A DNA stretch of 49,835 nt from Clostridia bacterium (GCA_017394605.1 JAFPXU010000003.1:1-49835); one strand, 5' to 3'. Shown: positions 25,926-35,777, numbered from the stretch's first letter. Numbers and translations are program-made. The notes: generated from the sequence alone by a model not told the origin.

Positions 25926-27872
25926 TTATTTCGCCTTCGTTGCGATCTCTTCAAGCAGCATAGCGGAAAACTCTTCCAGCGATTTTGTTCCGAGATCACC
26001 GTTCTTTCTGGAGCGTACGGACAGAAGACCGGATTCGACCTCCTTGTCTCCGAGAACCAGCATATAAGGTACTTTCTGCATCTGTGCCTCACGGATCTTG
26101 AAGCCGATCTTTTCGTTGCGCAGATCGGTTTCAACGCGCACGCCGCGGGCGGCGAGATATTTCTCGATTTCGACGCAGCGGTCGGCAGCGCGGTCCGTAA
26201 TGGGCAGAACTTTGACCTGAACGGGAGCGAGCCATGTCGGAAATGCGCCAGCATATTTCTCGATGAGAAGGGCAAGTGTGCGCTCATAGCAGCCGATGCT
26301 CGTCCTGTGGATGATGACGGGGTACTTTTTCTGACCGTCGCTGTCCGTATATACCATCCCGTAACGCTCAGCAAGCTGGAAGTCGATCTGAATCGTGATC
26401 AGGGTATCCTCTTTGCCGAAGACGTTCTTGATCTGGATGTCGAGTTTCGGTCCGTAGAACGCCGCCTCGCCGTCCGCTTCATAAAAGTCGATTTTCAGAT
26501 CGTTCAGGATGTCGCGCATCAGATTCTGCGTTCTTTCCCAGCTTTCTTTCTCACCGATATACTTATCCTTGTCATTCTCATCCCATTTGGAGAAACGGAA
26601 CGTGACATCTTCCAAAAGACCGACCGTGTCGAGCATATATCTTGCCAGGTCCAGGCATCCGCGGAATTCATCCTCCAGCTGATCCGGACGGACAGCGAGG
26701 TGGCCTTCCGAAATCGTGAACTGGCGGACACGGATCAGGCCGTGCATTTCACCGGAGCTTTCGTTCCGGAACAGTGTGCTGGTTTCGTTGTAGCGGAGCG
26801 GCAGGTCGCGGTAGGAACGCGGTCTGTTCAGATATGCCATGAACTGGAAGGGGCAGGTCATGGGGCGGAGCGCAAAGATCTCCTTCGTTTCATCGTCCTG
26901 GTCTGCCTTGTCGCCCATGACGAACATGCCGTCGCGGTAATGATCCCAGTGACCGGAAACCTTATACAGTTCCCGCTTGGCCATGAACGGGGTCTTCGTG
27001 AGAAGATAGCCCCTGCGCTGCTCTTCATCCTCGACAAAACGCTGGAGCAGCTGGATGACCCGCGCACCCTTCGGAAGAAGGATCGGAAGGCCCTGACCGA
27101 TCAGGTCGACGGTCGTGAAGAGCTCCAGTTCGCGGCCGAGTTTGTTGTGATCGCGCTTCTTTGCCTCTTCCAGTTTCGCGAGGTACTCTTCCAGATCCGC
27201 CTTCTTTTCGAACGCGGTTCCGTAGATTCGCTGCAGCATCTTGTTCTTCTCGCTGCCGCGCCAGTAGGCGCCTGCGGTCGACTGGAGCTTGATGTTCTTG
27301 ATTTTGCCCGTGGACGCGACATGAGGTCCGGCGCAGAGATCGACGAATTCGCCCTGACGGTAAAAGCTGATGGTCGCGTCTTCGGGAAGATCGCGGATCA
27401 GTTCGACCTTGTAGGGCTCTCCGCGGTCCTCCATAAACTGGATGGCTTCTTCGCGGGGAAGCTCAAAGCGCTCGAGGGGGAGATCCTCTTTCTGGATCTT
27501 TGCCATTTCCTTTTCGAGCTTCTCCAGGTCTTCCGCCGTAAACGGAGTGTCCGTGTCGAAGTCGTAATAAAAGCCGTTCTCGATAGCGGGGCCGATCGCC
27601 AGCTTGACGCCGGGATAAAGGCGTTTGACGGCCTGCGCGAGGATATGGGAGGTCGTATGACGGTATGCCCATCTGCCGTCTGCGTCGTCAAATGTGCAGA
27701 AACGGATCTCGTGATTGCCGTGGATCGGGCGGAAGATGTCGCTGTTCTCTCCGTCGATCAGGCAGGACAATGCGGCTTTTGCGAGCCTGGGACTGATCGA
27801 TTCGGCGATGCTGAGCGGGGAGATTCCATCCGGATACTCTCTGTTGCTTCCGTCCGGGAAAGTAATGATCAT
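25926..27872 (-). CDS. thrS: threonine--tRNA ligase
   Basis: Class II aminoacyl-tRNA synthetase charging tRNA-Thr, cytoplasmic. Domain order: TGS domain (about 1-60, starting MIITFPDGSNREYPDG), the second editing-type domain with HTTSHILAQAVKRLYPG (about 71) and a CAGPHVASTG motif (about 180), catalytic core with motif 2 FRNESSGEMHGLIRVRQF and motif 3 HRTSIGCYERTLA, and the C-terminal anticodon-binding domain from about 550. The start at 27872 has AAGGAGG nine bases upstream; a longer open frame to 27908 extends into the terminator of the leader. The length is 648, standard. A T-box leader controls it. Confidence 0.98.
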   Translation of the reverse strand: MIITFPDGSNREYPDGISPLSIAESISPRLAKAALSCLIDGENSDIFRPIHGNHEIRFCTFDDADGRWAYRHTTSHILAQAVKRLYPGVKLAIGPAIENGFYYDFDTDTPFTAEDLEKLEKEMAKIQKEDLPLERFELPREEAIQFMEDRGEPYKVELIRDLPEDATISFYRQGEFVDLCAGPHVASTGKIKNIKLQSTAGAYWRGSEKNKMLQRIYGTAFEKKADLEEYLAKLEEAKKRDHNKLGRELELFTTVDLIGQGLPILLPKGARVIQLLQRFVEDEEQRRGYLLTKTPFMAKRELYKVSGHWDHYRDGMFVMGDKADQDDETKEIFALRPMTCPFQFMAYLNRPRSYRDLPLRYNETSTLFRNESSGEMHGLIRVRQFTISEGHLAVRPDQLEDEFRGCLDLARYMLDTVGLLEDVTFRFSKWDENDKDKYIGEKESWERTQNLMRDILNDLKIDFYEADGEAAFYGPKLDIQIKNVFGKEDTLITIQIDFQLAERYGMVYTDSDGQKKYPVIIHRTSIGCYERTLALLIEKYAGAFPTWLAPVQVKVLPITDRAADRCVEIEKYLAARGVRVETDLRNEKIGFKIREAQMQKVPYMLVLGDKEVESGLLSVRSRKNGDLGTKSLEEFSAMLLEEIATKAK

Positions 27873-27910
27873 TTTTGTTTTCCTCCTTGTGTGATGCACT
27901 CTGTTCAATA

Positions 27911-27940
27911 AAATAACGCCCCTCGATGACTCGAGGGGCG
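27911..27940 (-). terminator. T-box-controlled terminator of thrS leader
   Basis: CGCCCCTCGA-GTCA-TCGAGGGGCG on the minus strand (27940-27917) is a 10-bp perfect stem followed by TTATTTTATT. It lies just after the T-box sequence and is the alternative fold to the antiterminator. Confidence 0.92.
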
Positions 27941-28118
27941 ATCATGACAAAAATCGCGGTTCCACCCTGATTTATAACTTTATATGAGCTGTAACGGGCC
28001 CGCCCGTCGGAATCAGCGGCCGGTACAGCATTCGGCTTTTTAAAGGGCTTGCAGCAGATGCCCTTCTCTCTGTGAAAAAGCTTGGAAAACTGCTTGTTCC
28101 GCGTCGGCTTCCAATCAG
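27911..28118 (-). promoter_or_regulatory. T-box leader of thrS
   Basis: The conserved antiterminator bulge sequence AGGGTGGAACCGCG is present on the minus strand (27971-27958), followed by a terminator. Upstream, AGAGAGAAGGGC with GCTGCAAGCCC forms the distal stem I region. The best candidate specifier is ACC, a threonine codon, at 28024-28022, but its assignment needs a fold. By the known mechanism, uncharged tRNA-Thr stabilises the antiterminator and permits thrS transcription. Confidence 0.92.
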
Positions 28119-28124
28119 AAGATT

Positions 28125-28154
28125 ATTATAATCCTTCCGTAAATAGGTTGTCAA
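28125..28154 (-). promoter_or_regulatory. promoter of thrS leader
   Basis: Consensus TTGACA (28154-28149) and TATAAT (28130-28125) on the minus strand, 18 bases apart. It sets the leader start near 28118. Confidence 0.85.
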
Positions 28155-28232
28155 GCCGAATACGGATGTGGTAATATTAGCAAATAGTGGGCTATTATGC
28201 AGTTACAATAAATGAGCCAATTGGAGGATACT

Positions 28233-29621
28233 ATGGCAACAATGGAAAAGCTTGACCATGATAAGGTCAAATTGACAATTTCGGTAGACGCAGACACATT
28301 CGCTGCGGCAGTTCAGCAGGCATATGTAAAGAACCGCCAGCGTTATAAAGTTCAGGGATTCCGCGCGGGAAAAGCGCCACGCAAGATCATCGAGACCCTT
28401 TACGGTGAAGATGTGTTCTATGCTGACGCATTTGAATTCTGCTGGGGAGACGCATATGACGAAGCGATCGAGGAGAACGGCCTCGAGCCGGTCGATCAGC
28501 CGAATATCTCCATTGAGTCTATGAGCCTGAAAGACGGCATGACATATACCGCGGAAGTACAGCTCAAGCCTGAGGTAACGCTCGGCGAGTATAAGGGGAT
28601 GGAAATCGAAAAGCCCGATTACTCGGTAAAGGATGAAGAAGTCGATGCAAAGATCAACGAAGAGCGCGAAAAGAACGCGCGCTTTGTGGACGTCGACCGC
28701 GCAGCCGAAAACGGGGACCGCGTCCTGATCGACTACAGCGGTTCCGTGAACGGAGAAAAGTTCGACGGCGGCACAGCGGAAGGCCAGACGCTTGTTCTCG
28801 GCTCCAACACGTTCATTCCGGGTTTCGAGGATCAGCTTGTCGGCATGAAGCAGGGCGAGGAGCGTGACATCAACGTCAAGTTCCCGGACGATTATCATGC
28901 GGAAGAACTTGCGGGCAAGGACGCCGTTTTCGCTGTAAAGCTCCATTTGGTGCAGCTGAAGGAACTGCCGGCTCTGGACGACGAGTTCGCAAAGGACGTT
29001 TCTGATTTTGACACGCTGGACGAGTATAAGGCAGATGTGCGCAAGACCATGGTGGAGCAGGCTGCAAAGAACGAGAAAACAGCCATCGAGAACATCGCGA
29101 TCCGTCAGGCTTGCGATAACGCGACTGTGGAGATTCCGGAGTGCATGATCAAGCGTCAGATCGACTGGATGCTGGATGATTTCCGTTACAGACTCCAGAT
29201 GAGCGGCGTTTCTTTCGAAGATTACTGCAAGTATCTCGGAACCACGCCCGATCAGATGCGGGATCAGTTCCGTCCTGAGGCGGAAGCCCGGGTGAAGATG
29301 CAGCTCGTGGTGGAAAAGATCGGCAAAGAAGAAGCCATCGAGTGCACGGACGAAGATCTGAACGAGATCATCGAACAGTACGCGAAGGACAACAATATGT
29401 CCGCTGAGGATTTCAGGGCAAACCTGAAAGACGACGACCTCGATTATCTGCGTGACCGCAAGAAATCCGAAAAGGCGATCAATCTGATCGTTGACAGCCT
29501 GAAGTTCAAGAAGGCAGCAAAAGCGGCTGCGAAGAAGAAAACCTCCACGAAAAAGACTGCCGCCAAAAAGGCTGAAGCCAAAGAGGAGAACGCGGAAGAA
29601 AAGCCGGAAGCTGCCGAGTAA
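28233..29621 (+). CDS. tig: trigger factor
   Basis: Ribosome-associated chaperone and peptidyl-prolyl isomerase. The ribosome-binding tip GFRAGKAPRKIIE lies at about 43-55, the FKBP-type PPIase domain at about 150-235 (GDRVLIDYSG to AVFAVKLHLV), and the helical C-terminal chaperone domain follows. The start at 28233 is fixed by GGAGG six bases upstream; an ATG at 28212 lies ahead of that site. The length is 462, longer than usual because of a Lys/Ala/Glu-rich tail of nearly 40 residues (from KKAAKAAAKKK). It heads the classical tig-clpP-clpX order. Confidence 0.97.
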   Translation: MATMEKLDHDKVKLTISVDADTFAAAVQQAYVKNRQRYKVQGFRAGKAPRKIIETLYGEDVFYADAFEFCWGDAYDEAIEENGLEPVDQPNISIESMSLKDGMTYTAEVQLKPEVTLGEYKGMEIEKPDYSVKDEEVDAKINEEREKNARFVDVDRAAENGDRVLIDYSGSVNGEKFDGGTAEGQTLVLGSNTFIPGFEDQLVGMKQGEERDINVKFPDDYHAEELAGKDAVFAVKLHLVQLKELPALDDEFAKDVSDFDTLDEYKADVRKTMVEQAAKNEKTAIENIAIRQACDNATVEIPECMIKRQIDWMLDDFRYRLQMSGVSFEDYCKYLGTTPDQMRDQFRPEAEARVKMQLVVEKIGKEEAIECTDEDLNEIIEQYAKDNNMSAEDFRANLKDDDLDYLRDRKKSEKAINLIVDSLKFKKAAKAAAKKKTSTKKTAAKKAEAKEENAEEKPEAAE

Positions 29622-29766
29622 GACGGCGGCATGACGGATATTTCTGTCAATCCGCGGATTCCCTGCAGCCGGGAAGACCGGTTTCGGGAGATCAAAACGC
29701 TCGGAAGGTTCCGGGAGAAAGGGAGATCGGGTCAGAGAATCAGCTGATCAGATCGAAGTAAAAAAC

Positions 29767-30351
29767 ATGAATTTGGTTCCGATGGTGGTCGAACAGACCA
29801 GTCAGGGCGAGCGTTCCTATGATATATACTCGCGTCTTCTGAAGGACAGGATCATCTTCCTCGGAGGAGAAGTGGACGACGATACGGCGAATATCATCGT
29901 AGCGCAGATGCTGTTCCTGGAAGCGGACGATCCGGATAAGGATATCTACCTGTATATCAACAGTCCGGGCGGGTCCGTGAGTGCGGGCATGGCAATCTAT
30001 GACACGATGCAGTATATCAAGTGCGAGGTTTCCACCATCTGCGTCGGCCTTGCGGCGTCCATGGGCGCGTTTCTTCTTGCGGCAGGTGCAAAGGGCAAAC
30101 GCCGCGCGCTTCCGAACGCGGAGATCATGATCCATCAGCCGAGCGGCGGCGCCCGCGGTCAGGCGACGGATATGAATATTCAGGTGGAGCAGATCCTGCG
30201 CATCAAGAAGCGCCTGAACACCATCCTTGCGCAGAGGACTGGTCAATCGTACGAAACCATCTGTGTTGACACGGAACGCGACAACTATATGACACCGGAG
30301 CAGGCAAAGGAATACGGACTGATCGACGAGATCATCCAGCCGAGACGGTGA
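29767..30351 (+). CDS. clpP: ATP-dependent Clp protease proteolytic subunit
   Basis: Serine peptidase that forms the two-ring chamber of ClpXP. The catalytic triad is visible: Ser98 in GLAASMGAF, His123 in MIHQPSGG and Asp172 in ERDNYM. The length (194) is standard, and there is no long propeptide. The ATG at 29767 has no strong ribosome site; no better in-frame start exists upstream. It lies 145 bases after tig and 20 bases before clpX. Confidence 0.98.
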   Translation: MNLVPMVVEQTSQGERSYDIYSRLLKDRIIFLGGEVDDDTANIIVAQMLFLEADDPDKDIYLYINSPGGSVSAGMAIYDTMQYIKCEVSTICVGLAASMGAFLLAAGAKGKRRALPNAEIMIHQPSGGARGQATDMNIQVEQILRIKKRLNTILAQRTGQSYETICVDTERDNYMTPEQAKEYGLIDEIIQPRR

Positions 30352-30371
30352 CGGAGGAATAATCAGAACAG

Positions 30372-31691
30372 ATGCCGACAAAAAACGACAAGAGAAATCC
30401 CATCAGATGCTCGTTCTGCGGAAAATCGCAGGACGAGGTCAACCGCATCATCGCGGGACCCGGGGTATATATCTGCAACGAATGTGTGGAGCTTTGTCAT
30501 GAGATCATCGAGGACGACAAAGTCCAGGCTGCGCCCGCACAGGTCAGCGTGAACTCGCTTCCAAAGCCGAAGGAAATCCTTGAAACGCTCGACCAGTACG
30601 TGATAGGGCAGGACGACGCAAAGCGCGCGCTCGCCGTTGCGGTTTACAATCACTACAAAAGGATCAACGCCGGAAAGCAGAACGACGACGTGGAGCTCCA
30701 GAAGAGCAATATCGTCATGCTTGGACCGACCGGCTGCGGCAAAACGATGCTGGCGCAGACGCTGGCAAAAATACTGGATGTTCCGTTTGCCGTTGCGGAC
30801 GCGACGAGCCTGACGGAAGCCGGATACGTCGGTGAGGATGTGGAAAACATTCTGCTGAAGCTGATCCAGGCAGCGGACTACGATGTTCAGAAGGCGGAAA
30901 AAGGCATCATCTATGTCGATGAGATCGATAAGATCGCGCGCAAAGGAGAGAATGTTTCCATTACGCGGGACGTTTCCGGAGAAGGCGTGCAGCAGGCGCT
31001 TCTGAAGATCGTGGAAGGAACCGTCGCTTCCGTTCCGCCGCAGGGCGGAAGAAAGCATCCGCATCAGGAATTCATCCAGATCGACACGACGAATATCCTG
31101 TTTATCTGCGGAGGCGCTTTTACCGGGATCGACAAGATCATCGAGAAGCGAACCGGCCAGAAAATGATGGGATTCGGAGCGGACGTTCAGTCGAACGTGC
31201 AGAAGGATATCGGCGAAGTCCTCAAGAACATCCTTCCCGAAGATCTCCTGAAATTCGGTCTTATCCCGGAATTCGTGGGACGTATGCCGATCATCGTGAC
31301 ACTGGAGAATCTGGACGAGGACGCGCTGGTCAGAATTCTTTCGGAACCGAAAAACGCCCTTTCCAGGCAGTACAAGCGTCTTTTCGAGATGGATAACGTT
31401 GAGCTGACGTTTGAGGAAGACGCGCTGCGTGAGGTTGCGCATCTTGCGATCGAGCGCAAGACGGGCGCCCGCGGTCTGCGTGCGATTCTTGAGGATGTCA
31501 TGCTGGATATCATGTTCGATATTCCGTCGGATAAGGATATCGTTGCCGTAAGAGTCACGAAGGACACGATCGATAAAAAGACGAAGCCGATCATCACCAG
31601 AAAGGCTTTGAATCATCCGAAACGCAGTTCCAGCAAGAACAAGGAGAAAGGGGAGGCTCTGGATGCGGGTGATCCGGAACAGACAGCCTGA
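30372..31691 (+). CDS. clpX: ATP-dependent Clp protease ATP-binding subunit ClpX
   Basis: AAA+ unfoldase that feeds substrates to ClpP. An N-terminal zinc-binding domain has Cys13, 16, 35 and 38. Walker A GPTGCGKT is at 118-125, and Walker [12 protein letters not shown] is near 178-188. The ClpP-docking loop reads MGF in KMMGFGA, where IGF is commonest. The length (439) is normal. GGAGG lies fairly far (14 bases) upstream of the ATG. It is followed after six bases by an exported protein gene that is not part of the usual cluster. Confidence 0.98.
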   Translation: MPTKNDKRNPIRCSFCGKSQDEVNRIIAGPGVYICNECVELCHEIIEDDKVQAAPAQVSVNSLPKPKEILETLDQYVIGQDDAKRALAVAVYNHYKRINAGKQNDDVELQKSNIVMLGPTGCGKTMLAQTLAKILDVPFAVADATSLTEAGYVGEDVENILLKLIQAADYDVQKAEKGIIYVDEIDKIARKGENVSITRDVSGEGVQQALLKIVEGTVASVPPQGGRKHPHQEFIQIDTTNILFICGGAFTGIDKIIEKRTGQKMMGFGADVQSNVQKDIGEVLKNILPEDLLKFGLIPEFVGRMPIIVTLENLDEDALVRILSEPKNALSRQYKRLFEMDNVELTFEEDALREVAHLAIERKTGARGLRAILEDVMLDIMFDIPSDKDIVAVRVTKDTIDKKTKPIITRKALNHPKRSSSKNKEKGEALDAGDPEQTA

Positions 31692-31697
31692 GCGCAT

Positions 31698-32609
31698 ATG
31701 AAATCTACGTTGTTTTCAATCGGTACCTGTTTATTCCTGGTTGGCCTGCTTTGCCTGTTCGGCGTAGCATGTTCCGTTATCCCGGGGTCGGAACCCGCGG
31801 AAGCGGAGGAGGTCTCCATACAGATCGCGGAGGAAACACCCGCCCCTACAGAAGAACCTGTGACGCCCGTTGTTGCGGTTTTTGGCGGTGACAAAGGATT
31901 CCAGGAAGTCAGCGATCTCCTTCAGCAGATCCATGACGCGGAGATCGCGGATGGAACCGAAGGGATTCCGGAACATACGGCGGTCGCTTTCTTCTACCTG
32001 GACAGCAAGGAAGATGCCGCTGAAATCGGTAACTTGACCGAAAAAGGAATTCCGGTCGTCGTCTATAACAGAATCGGATTCGAATGCCCCGAAGACGCGG
32101 TCACAATCGGCTACGAGACGGTGTACGGATCGGACTGCGAGAGCGTTATGGAGGACGCGATTTCTTATCCGCCCCATGACACGCCCGTTCGTATGTTCGG
32201 CGTATTCCCGAACGATCAGAGTGACGCTTTCAAACTGTTTCAGGATATGATCTCCGAGGGGAAGATCCTGAGAAAAGGCGTGTTTGTGGGCCCTGCAGAT
32301 TCATCCTATACAAACTGGATCGAGCGTAAGCTGGACTCGTTCCTGGAGGGCATGGTAGACTGCGCATATGTTGAAACGGCTGAAGAAGCGGCTGTTCTGG
32401 CGAACGCGCTGATCGCAAGAAACCGTGATGATTTTGAGATCTTTACGATCGAATCCGGCGACGAACTGTTGTCGCTCGCGGAGTTGTATCCGAGGATTTT
32501 CCCCCATGTCATGGCATTCGACGACGCAGGAGCGATGGAGGAAGCGGTCGCCGCGATCAACGCGATCCTGACAGACGGAACGGCGGAAGATGTCGTTCTT
32601 GCCAGCTGA
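31698..32609 (+). CDS. exported protein with periplasmic-binding-protein-like fold
   Basis: A 303-residue protein with an N-terminal hydrophobic signal (about 5-24) ending in GVACS; Cys25 may be lipidated although glycine at -3 is unusual. After a Glu/Pro/Thr linker, alternating strands and helices with GIPVVVYNRIGFE (about 113-125) recall type 1 sugar-binding proteins, but no full family match is evident and no transporter genes are adjacent. It starts six bases after clpX and is followed by a terminator, so it is probably the last gene of the clp operon. Function unknown. Confidence 0.7.
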   Translation: MKSTLFSIGTCLFLVGLLCLFGVACSVIPGSEPAEAEEVSIQIAEETPAPTEEPVTPVVAVFGGDKGFQEVSDLLQQIHDAEIADGTEGIPEHTAVAFFYLDSKEDAAEIGNLTEKGIPVVVYNRIGFECPEDAVTIGYETVYGSDCESVMEDAISYPPHDTPVRMFGVFPNDQSDAFKLFQDMISEGKILRKGVFVGPADSSYTNWIERKLDSFLEGMVDCAYVETAEEAAVLANALIARNRDDFEIFTIESGDELLSLAELYPRIFPHVMAFDDAGAMEEAVAAINAILTDGTAEDVVLAS

Positions 32610-32637
32610 TTCCGATTAACAGGTGTAAAAAAGAAAC

Positions 32638-32666
32638 AAAGCGGAGCGATCCGCTTTTTCTTTTTT
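32638..32666 (+). terminator. terminator of clp cluster
   Basis: AAAGCGGA-GCGA-TCCGCTTT (32638-32657) followed by TTCTTTTTT. Confidence 0.9.
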
Positions 32667-32700
32667 CCAGACACCGCCCGGATTTCCCTCCGGCGTTCCG

Positions 32701-32733
32701 GAAAGAAAAAGATGCGGAGCAGTGCTCCGCATC
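32701..32733 (-). terminator. terminator of L,D-transpeptidase transcript
   Basis: GATGCGGAGC-ACT-GCTCCGCATC on the minus strand (32733-32711), a 10-bp perfect stem, followed by TTTTTCTTTC. Confidence 0.92.
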
Positions 32734-32760
32734 GGTAAATGCTGTATGGATAGCTTCGTT

Positions 32761-33879
32761 TCAAGCGCCTGCCGCCGGAGCGGGAATGATTTCCGGAGGC
32801 GTATCCTGAAGATTCAGCCCCCAGGTGGTTCTCAGCGCTTTCGTTTTGACGTATCCGATTTCGGTATAGTATTCGATCTTGGAATATCCGCTGCCTTCGT
32901 CGATCTCCAGAACCTTGACCGGGGTGTCAAAAGGCACCTTGCAGATTCTGTGCTCGGAATCGATCGACTGATTGTCGCACATCCATGTTGTTCCCTTCAT
33001 GACATATGCGCTGCTGGTGGTGTCGCTCTGACCTTCGGTCATGGTGATATAGCCGCGGTAGACATAACCTTCTTTTCCTGCGGCGGAACGGACCTTGACC
33101 CATGCGTCATTGTAAAGCAGGACTTCCAGTTCGTCGCCGATTTCCAGATGCTGGATCTTCTTGGCGCCGCCTTTGCTTTCCTTACGGATTGCGGCGTTCT
33201 CGTGCGTGACCCATGCCTTGTCGTTCTCAAGCTCCTCATGGTCGTAGAAATTCGCCTGCAGTTCGGAATAGTCATTGAAGTCATACATATTTCTCGCGGA
33301 ACTCAGCGCTTTCTGGATCGATTTGCTCGAACGGTTGGAATTGGTGACTCTGACCGTCGTGCCGGGGCACGCATAGTAATAGAGCCATTTCGCGTCTTCC
33401 ACCAGAAGACGGATGCACCCGTGCGAAACATCGTTTCCGAGATTCCGGTAGGGATTCTTCATCATGGTGGACACGTCTCGTTTCTTGAACATCACGGAAT
33501 GGAAATAGTTGTCCGCCACAAGCTGCGTCCAGTATCTCGCGTATTCGCTGAACTTCGCAAATTTGCCGAACCTCTCGCGCCCTCCGATTTTCCAGACGCC
33601 GGTAGGCGTAGGCGTGCTCTCGAGGGCGGCATCAGGGTCGTCGCTCGGCGCGTTGACGGTTTTTCCGGTTGAGCAGATGAACCGCCGGACGATACGGGTA
33701 TATTCGCCGTTCTCGTCTCTTTCATATACCGTAACGGTCTGATTTTTCAGATCCAGAACGATATAGTATTTATCGGGATCCGTGTTTTTCAGCTCATCTT
33801 TCGCGCTTGCCACGGGGGCAAACAGGAAGACGCTGACAAATGTCAGGACCGAGAGCAGCAGGCAGATACTTTTTTTCAT
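32761..33879 (-). CDS. L,D-transpeptidase (YkuD family) with SH3-like domain
   Basis: Exported enzyme of 372 residues that can cross-link peptidoglycan stems through an active-site cysteine. Signal peptide at about 1-26. The YkuD domain (about 37-180) carries His127 and the SHGCIR motif at 152-157 with nucleophile Cys155. An SH3b-like domain (about 240-290) includes GDELEVLLYNDAWVKVRS, probably wall-binding. The start at 33879 follows GGGAGGAAAA; the longer frame would begin inside that ribosome site. It lies 39 bases after the NlpC/P60 gene and ends in a terminator. Confidence 0.93.
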   Translation of the reverse strand: MKKSICLLLSVLTFVSVFLFAPVASAKDELKNTDPDKYYIVLDLKNQTVTVYERDENGEYTRIVRRFICSTGKTVNAPSDDPDAALESTPTPTGVWKIGGRERFGKFAKFSEYARYWTQLVADNYFHSVMFKKRDVSTMMKNPYRNLGNDVSHGCIRLLVEDAKWLYYYACPGTTVRVTNSNRSSKSIQKALSSARNMYDFNDYSELQANFYDHEELENDKAWVTHENAAIRKESKGGAKKIQHLEIGDELEVLLYNDAWVKVRSAAGKEGYVYRGYITMTEGQSDTTSSAYVMKGTTWMCDNQSIDSEHRICKVPFDTPVKVLEIDEGSGYSKIEYYTEIGYVKTKALRTTWGLNLQDTPPEIIPAPAAGA

Positions 33880-33918
33880 TTTTCCTCCCAAATCGCGGCA
33901 GACCGCGAAACAATCCTA

Positions 33919-35682
33919 TTAGAAGACCCTGTACGCCATCAGGAAATGGCTGGGCCAGTATGAACCCGAAAGAACCGTGTTGGTGATACGCACGCATCCC
34001 GCCGAAGAACCCGCGTCGATCATGCTTCCGCTTCCGAGGTAGATCCCTACATGCCCGGTTGCCATGGACGACCCGGAGAATACGAGAATGTCGCCGCGCT
34101 TGCAGCTGCTGAGACTGTCGATCCGCGTGAACCTGCTGGTCGTTCTCCAGCCGATCGAGGTCATATAACTGATTTTAACACCGCTTTCCTTCAGACAGTA
34201 ATAGACAAATCCGGAACAGTCGAATGTATTCGGCCCCTTCGCGCCACTGACATACCGGCATCCTTTTTTGGACTGCGCGATCTCGATCAGCTTTTCCACG
34301 CCTCTGCCGGAAGAAGAGCCGGAGGAGGAAGAGGAGCCGCCGGACGAACTTGATCCGCCGCTTCCGGACGTCGAGCCTCCCGAAGGCGAACTGGTCGTAG
34401 TGACGGTTTTCGCTTTCTTTGCGCTGCTGGAAAACAGGGAATTATACGTGCCGGTCCCGACTTTGCCGTCGGCATGCAGCTTGTTTCGTTCCTGAAACGC
34501 CATGACCGCCTCCGCCGTTTTTTCCCCGAAATAGCCGGTAACATTGGCGGAACGGAGATAATTCAGCTTGGCCAGACGGGTCTGGACTTTCTTGACATCG
34601 CTGCCGGATTCTCCGATCTGCATCACATACGGCTGGGCATGGCTTGACAGGATGGCGGATTTCGTGGTGGGTCCGAGCGTGCCGTCAACGACCAGATCGT
34701 TGCTCTGCTGGAATTTTCTGACGGCTGTTGCGGTTGCCCTGGTGTATTCGCCGGTTGCGGAGCCGCTGAAGTACTTCAGCTTTTTAAGCTTCTCCTGTAC
34801 CTGTTTGATCACATCGTCCTTGTCGCCGATGGAATAGCATTTGGACACGGGGTTTTCCGAGAAAAGCGATTCAAGCGTATTGTTTCCGACTTTGCCGTCG
34901 CTTTTCAGGCTGTTTTTACTTTGAAATTCCTCAACCGCGCTCTGCGTGAGCTCTCCAAACGTCCCCGTGATATTGGACTTTGTCGTAACATATCCGAGCT
35001 CATACAGACGCTGCTGCACGTTCTCCACATCGTCACCGGAATCCCCAAGCTGCATGACGTATTTTTTCGCGTCATCGGAGAAAAGCAGGTCGTAGGTCTC
35101 CTTGCCGCAGATGCCGTCGGAAGAGAGGCCGTTATGATTCTGGAACGTTTTGACCGCCTTCTCCGTAATGGAACCGTAGTATTCCGTAGGTTCGTCGGAG
35201 TCCATATATCCAAGCTCCATAAGCCTTTCCTGGATCTGCGCTACGAGCGGAGACTTATCTCCCTCGTCCAGCTTCGTGAAGGACTCCCCGCCGGCCTGAC
35301 CATCCGCAGGGTCAACGGAATCGACCGCGTTCTGCGGATCCTCCGAGACGTTCCCGGACGGATCCGTATCAATCTGCCCGGAAAAGGACTGGGCGGACGG
35401 ATCGGGGTTTCCGGAAGCGAAAATGGTTTCCCCGACGGGATCGGCGGTCACAACCGCTTTTTTCTTCGGGGAAGCGAGAAGAATGATGATGACGGCGATC
35501 AGCGCGAAGGAGATGGAGGCAAGTCCGATCAGGAGGGTTTTCCGCGGAAGCTTTTTTAGGTATTGAATGCCGAAATAGATGCCTCTTCCGATTTTTCTGC
35601 ACAGATTCAGAAAGAAAGTGCGCATATTGCGGACAATCTTCCTGAAACTGTTTTTCTTTGAACGCCTTTTTCCTTTACTCAC
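33919..35682 (-). CDS. membrane-anchored NlpC/P60 endopeptidase with four peptidoglycan-binding repeats
   Basis: A 587-residue wall hydrolase. The basic cytoplasmic N-terminus is followed by a membrane anchor (about 50-72), a Ser/Asp/Pro linker, four PG_binding_1 repeats (from about 130 to 420, each with a GxxGxxT-type core such as DGKVGNNT), a Ser/Gly linker and a C-terminal NlpC/P60 domain (about 468-587). Catalytic Cys lies in FDCSGFV and His in TGHVGIYLG. The start is GTG at 35682: AGGAGG sits just upstream, and the upstream ATG overlaps that ribosome site. Probable substrate: the gamma-D-Glu-DAP bond (from the family). Lies between mreB and the L,D-transpeptidase gene. Confidence 0.92.
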   Translation of the reverse strand: MSKGKRRSKKNSFRKIVRNMRTFFLNLCRKIGRGIYFGIQYLKKLPRKTLLIGLASISFALIAVIIILLASPKKKAVVTADPVGETIFASGNPDPSAQSFSGQIDTDPSGNVSEDPQNAVDSVDPADGQAGGESFTKLDEGDKSPLVAQIQERLMELGYMDSDEPTEYYGSITEKAVKTFQNHNGLSSDGICGKETYDLLFSDDAKKYVMQLGDSGDDVENVQQRLYELGYVTTKSNITGTFGELTQSAVEEFQSKNSLKSDGKVGNNTLESLFSENPVSKCYSIGDKDDVIKQVQEKLKKLKYFSGSATGEYTRATATAVRKFQQSNDLVVDGTLGPTTKSAILSSHAQPYVMQIGESGSDVKKVQTRLAKLNYLRSANVTGYFGEKTAEAVMAFQERNKLHADGKVGTGTYNSLFSSSAKKAKTVTTTSSPSGGSTSGSGGSSSSGGSSSSSGSSSGRGVEKLIEIAQSKKGCRYVSGAKGPNTFDCSGFVYYCLKESGVKISYMTSIGWRTTSRFTRIDSLSSCKRGDILVFSGSSMATGHVGIYLGSGSMIDAGSSAGCVRITNTVLSGSYWPSHFLMAYRVF

Positions 35683-35777
35683 GGGATTCCTCCTCATGGA
35701 TCTATGATTCCGTGCAGTATATCAAACGAATTTGTCAAACTGATGAACCTGCTGAAAACGGTATGGAGAGTCTTTTG

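Noticed and set aside
25769..25963. 64-residue open frame near the thrS terminator
   Set aside because: It runs through the thrS terminator and into thrS on the other strand; no ribosome site.
29631..29747. 38-codon open frame between tig and clpP
   Set aside because: No good ribosome site, Arg-rich composition of a non-coding kind and no membrane or domain feature; treated as leader sequence.
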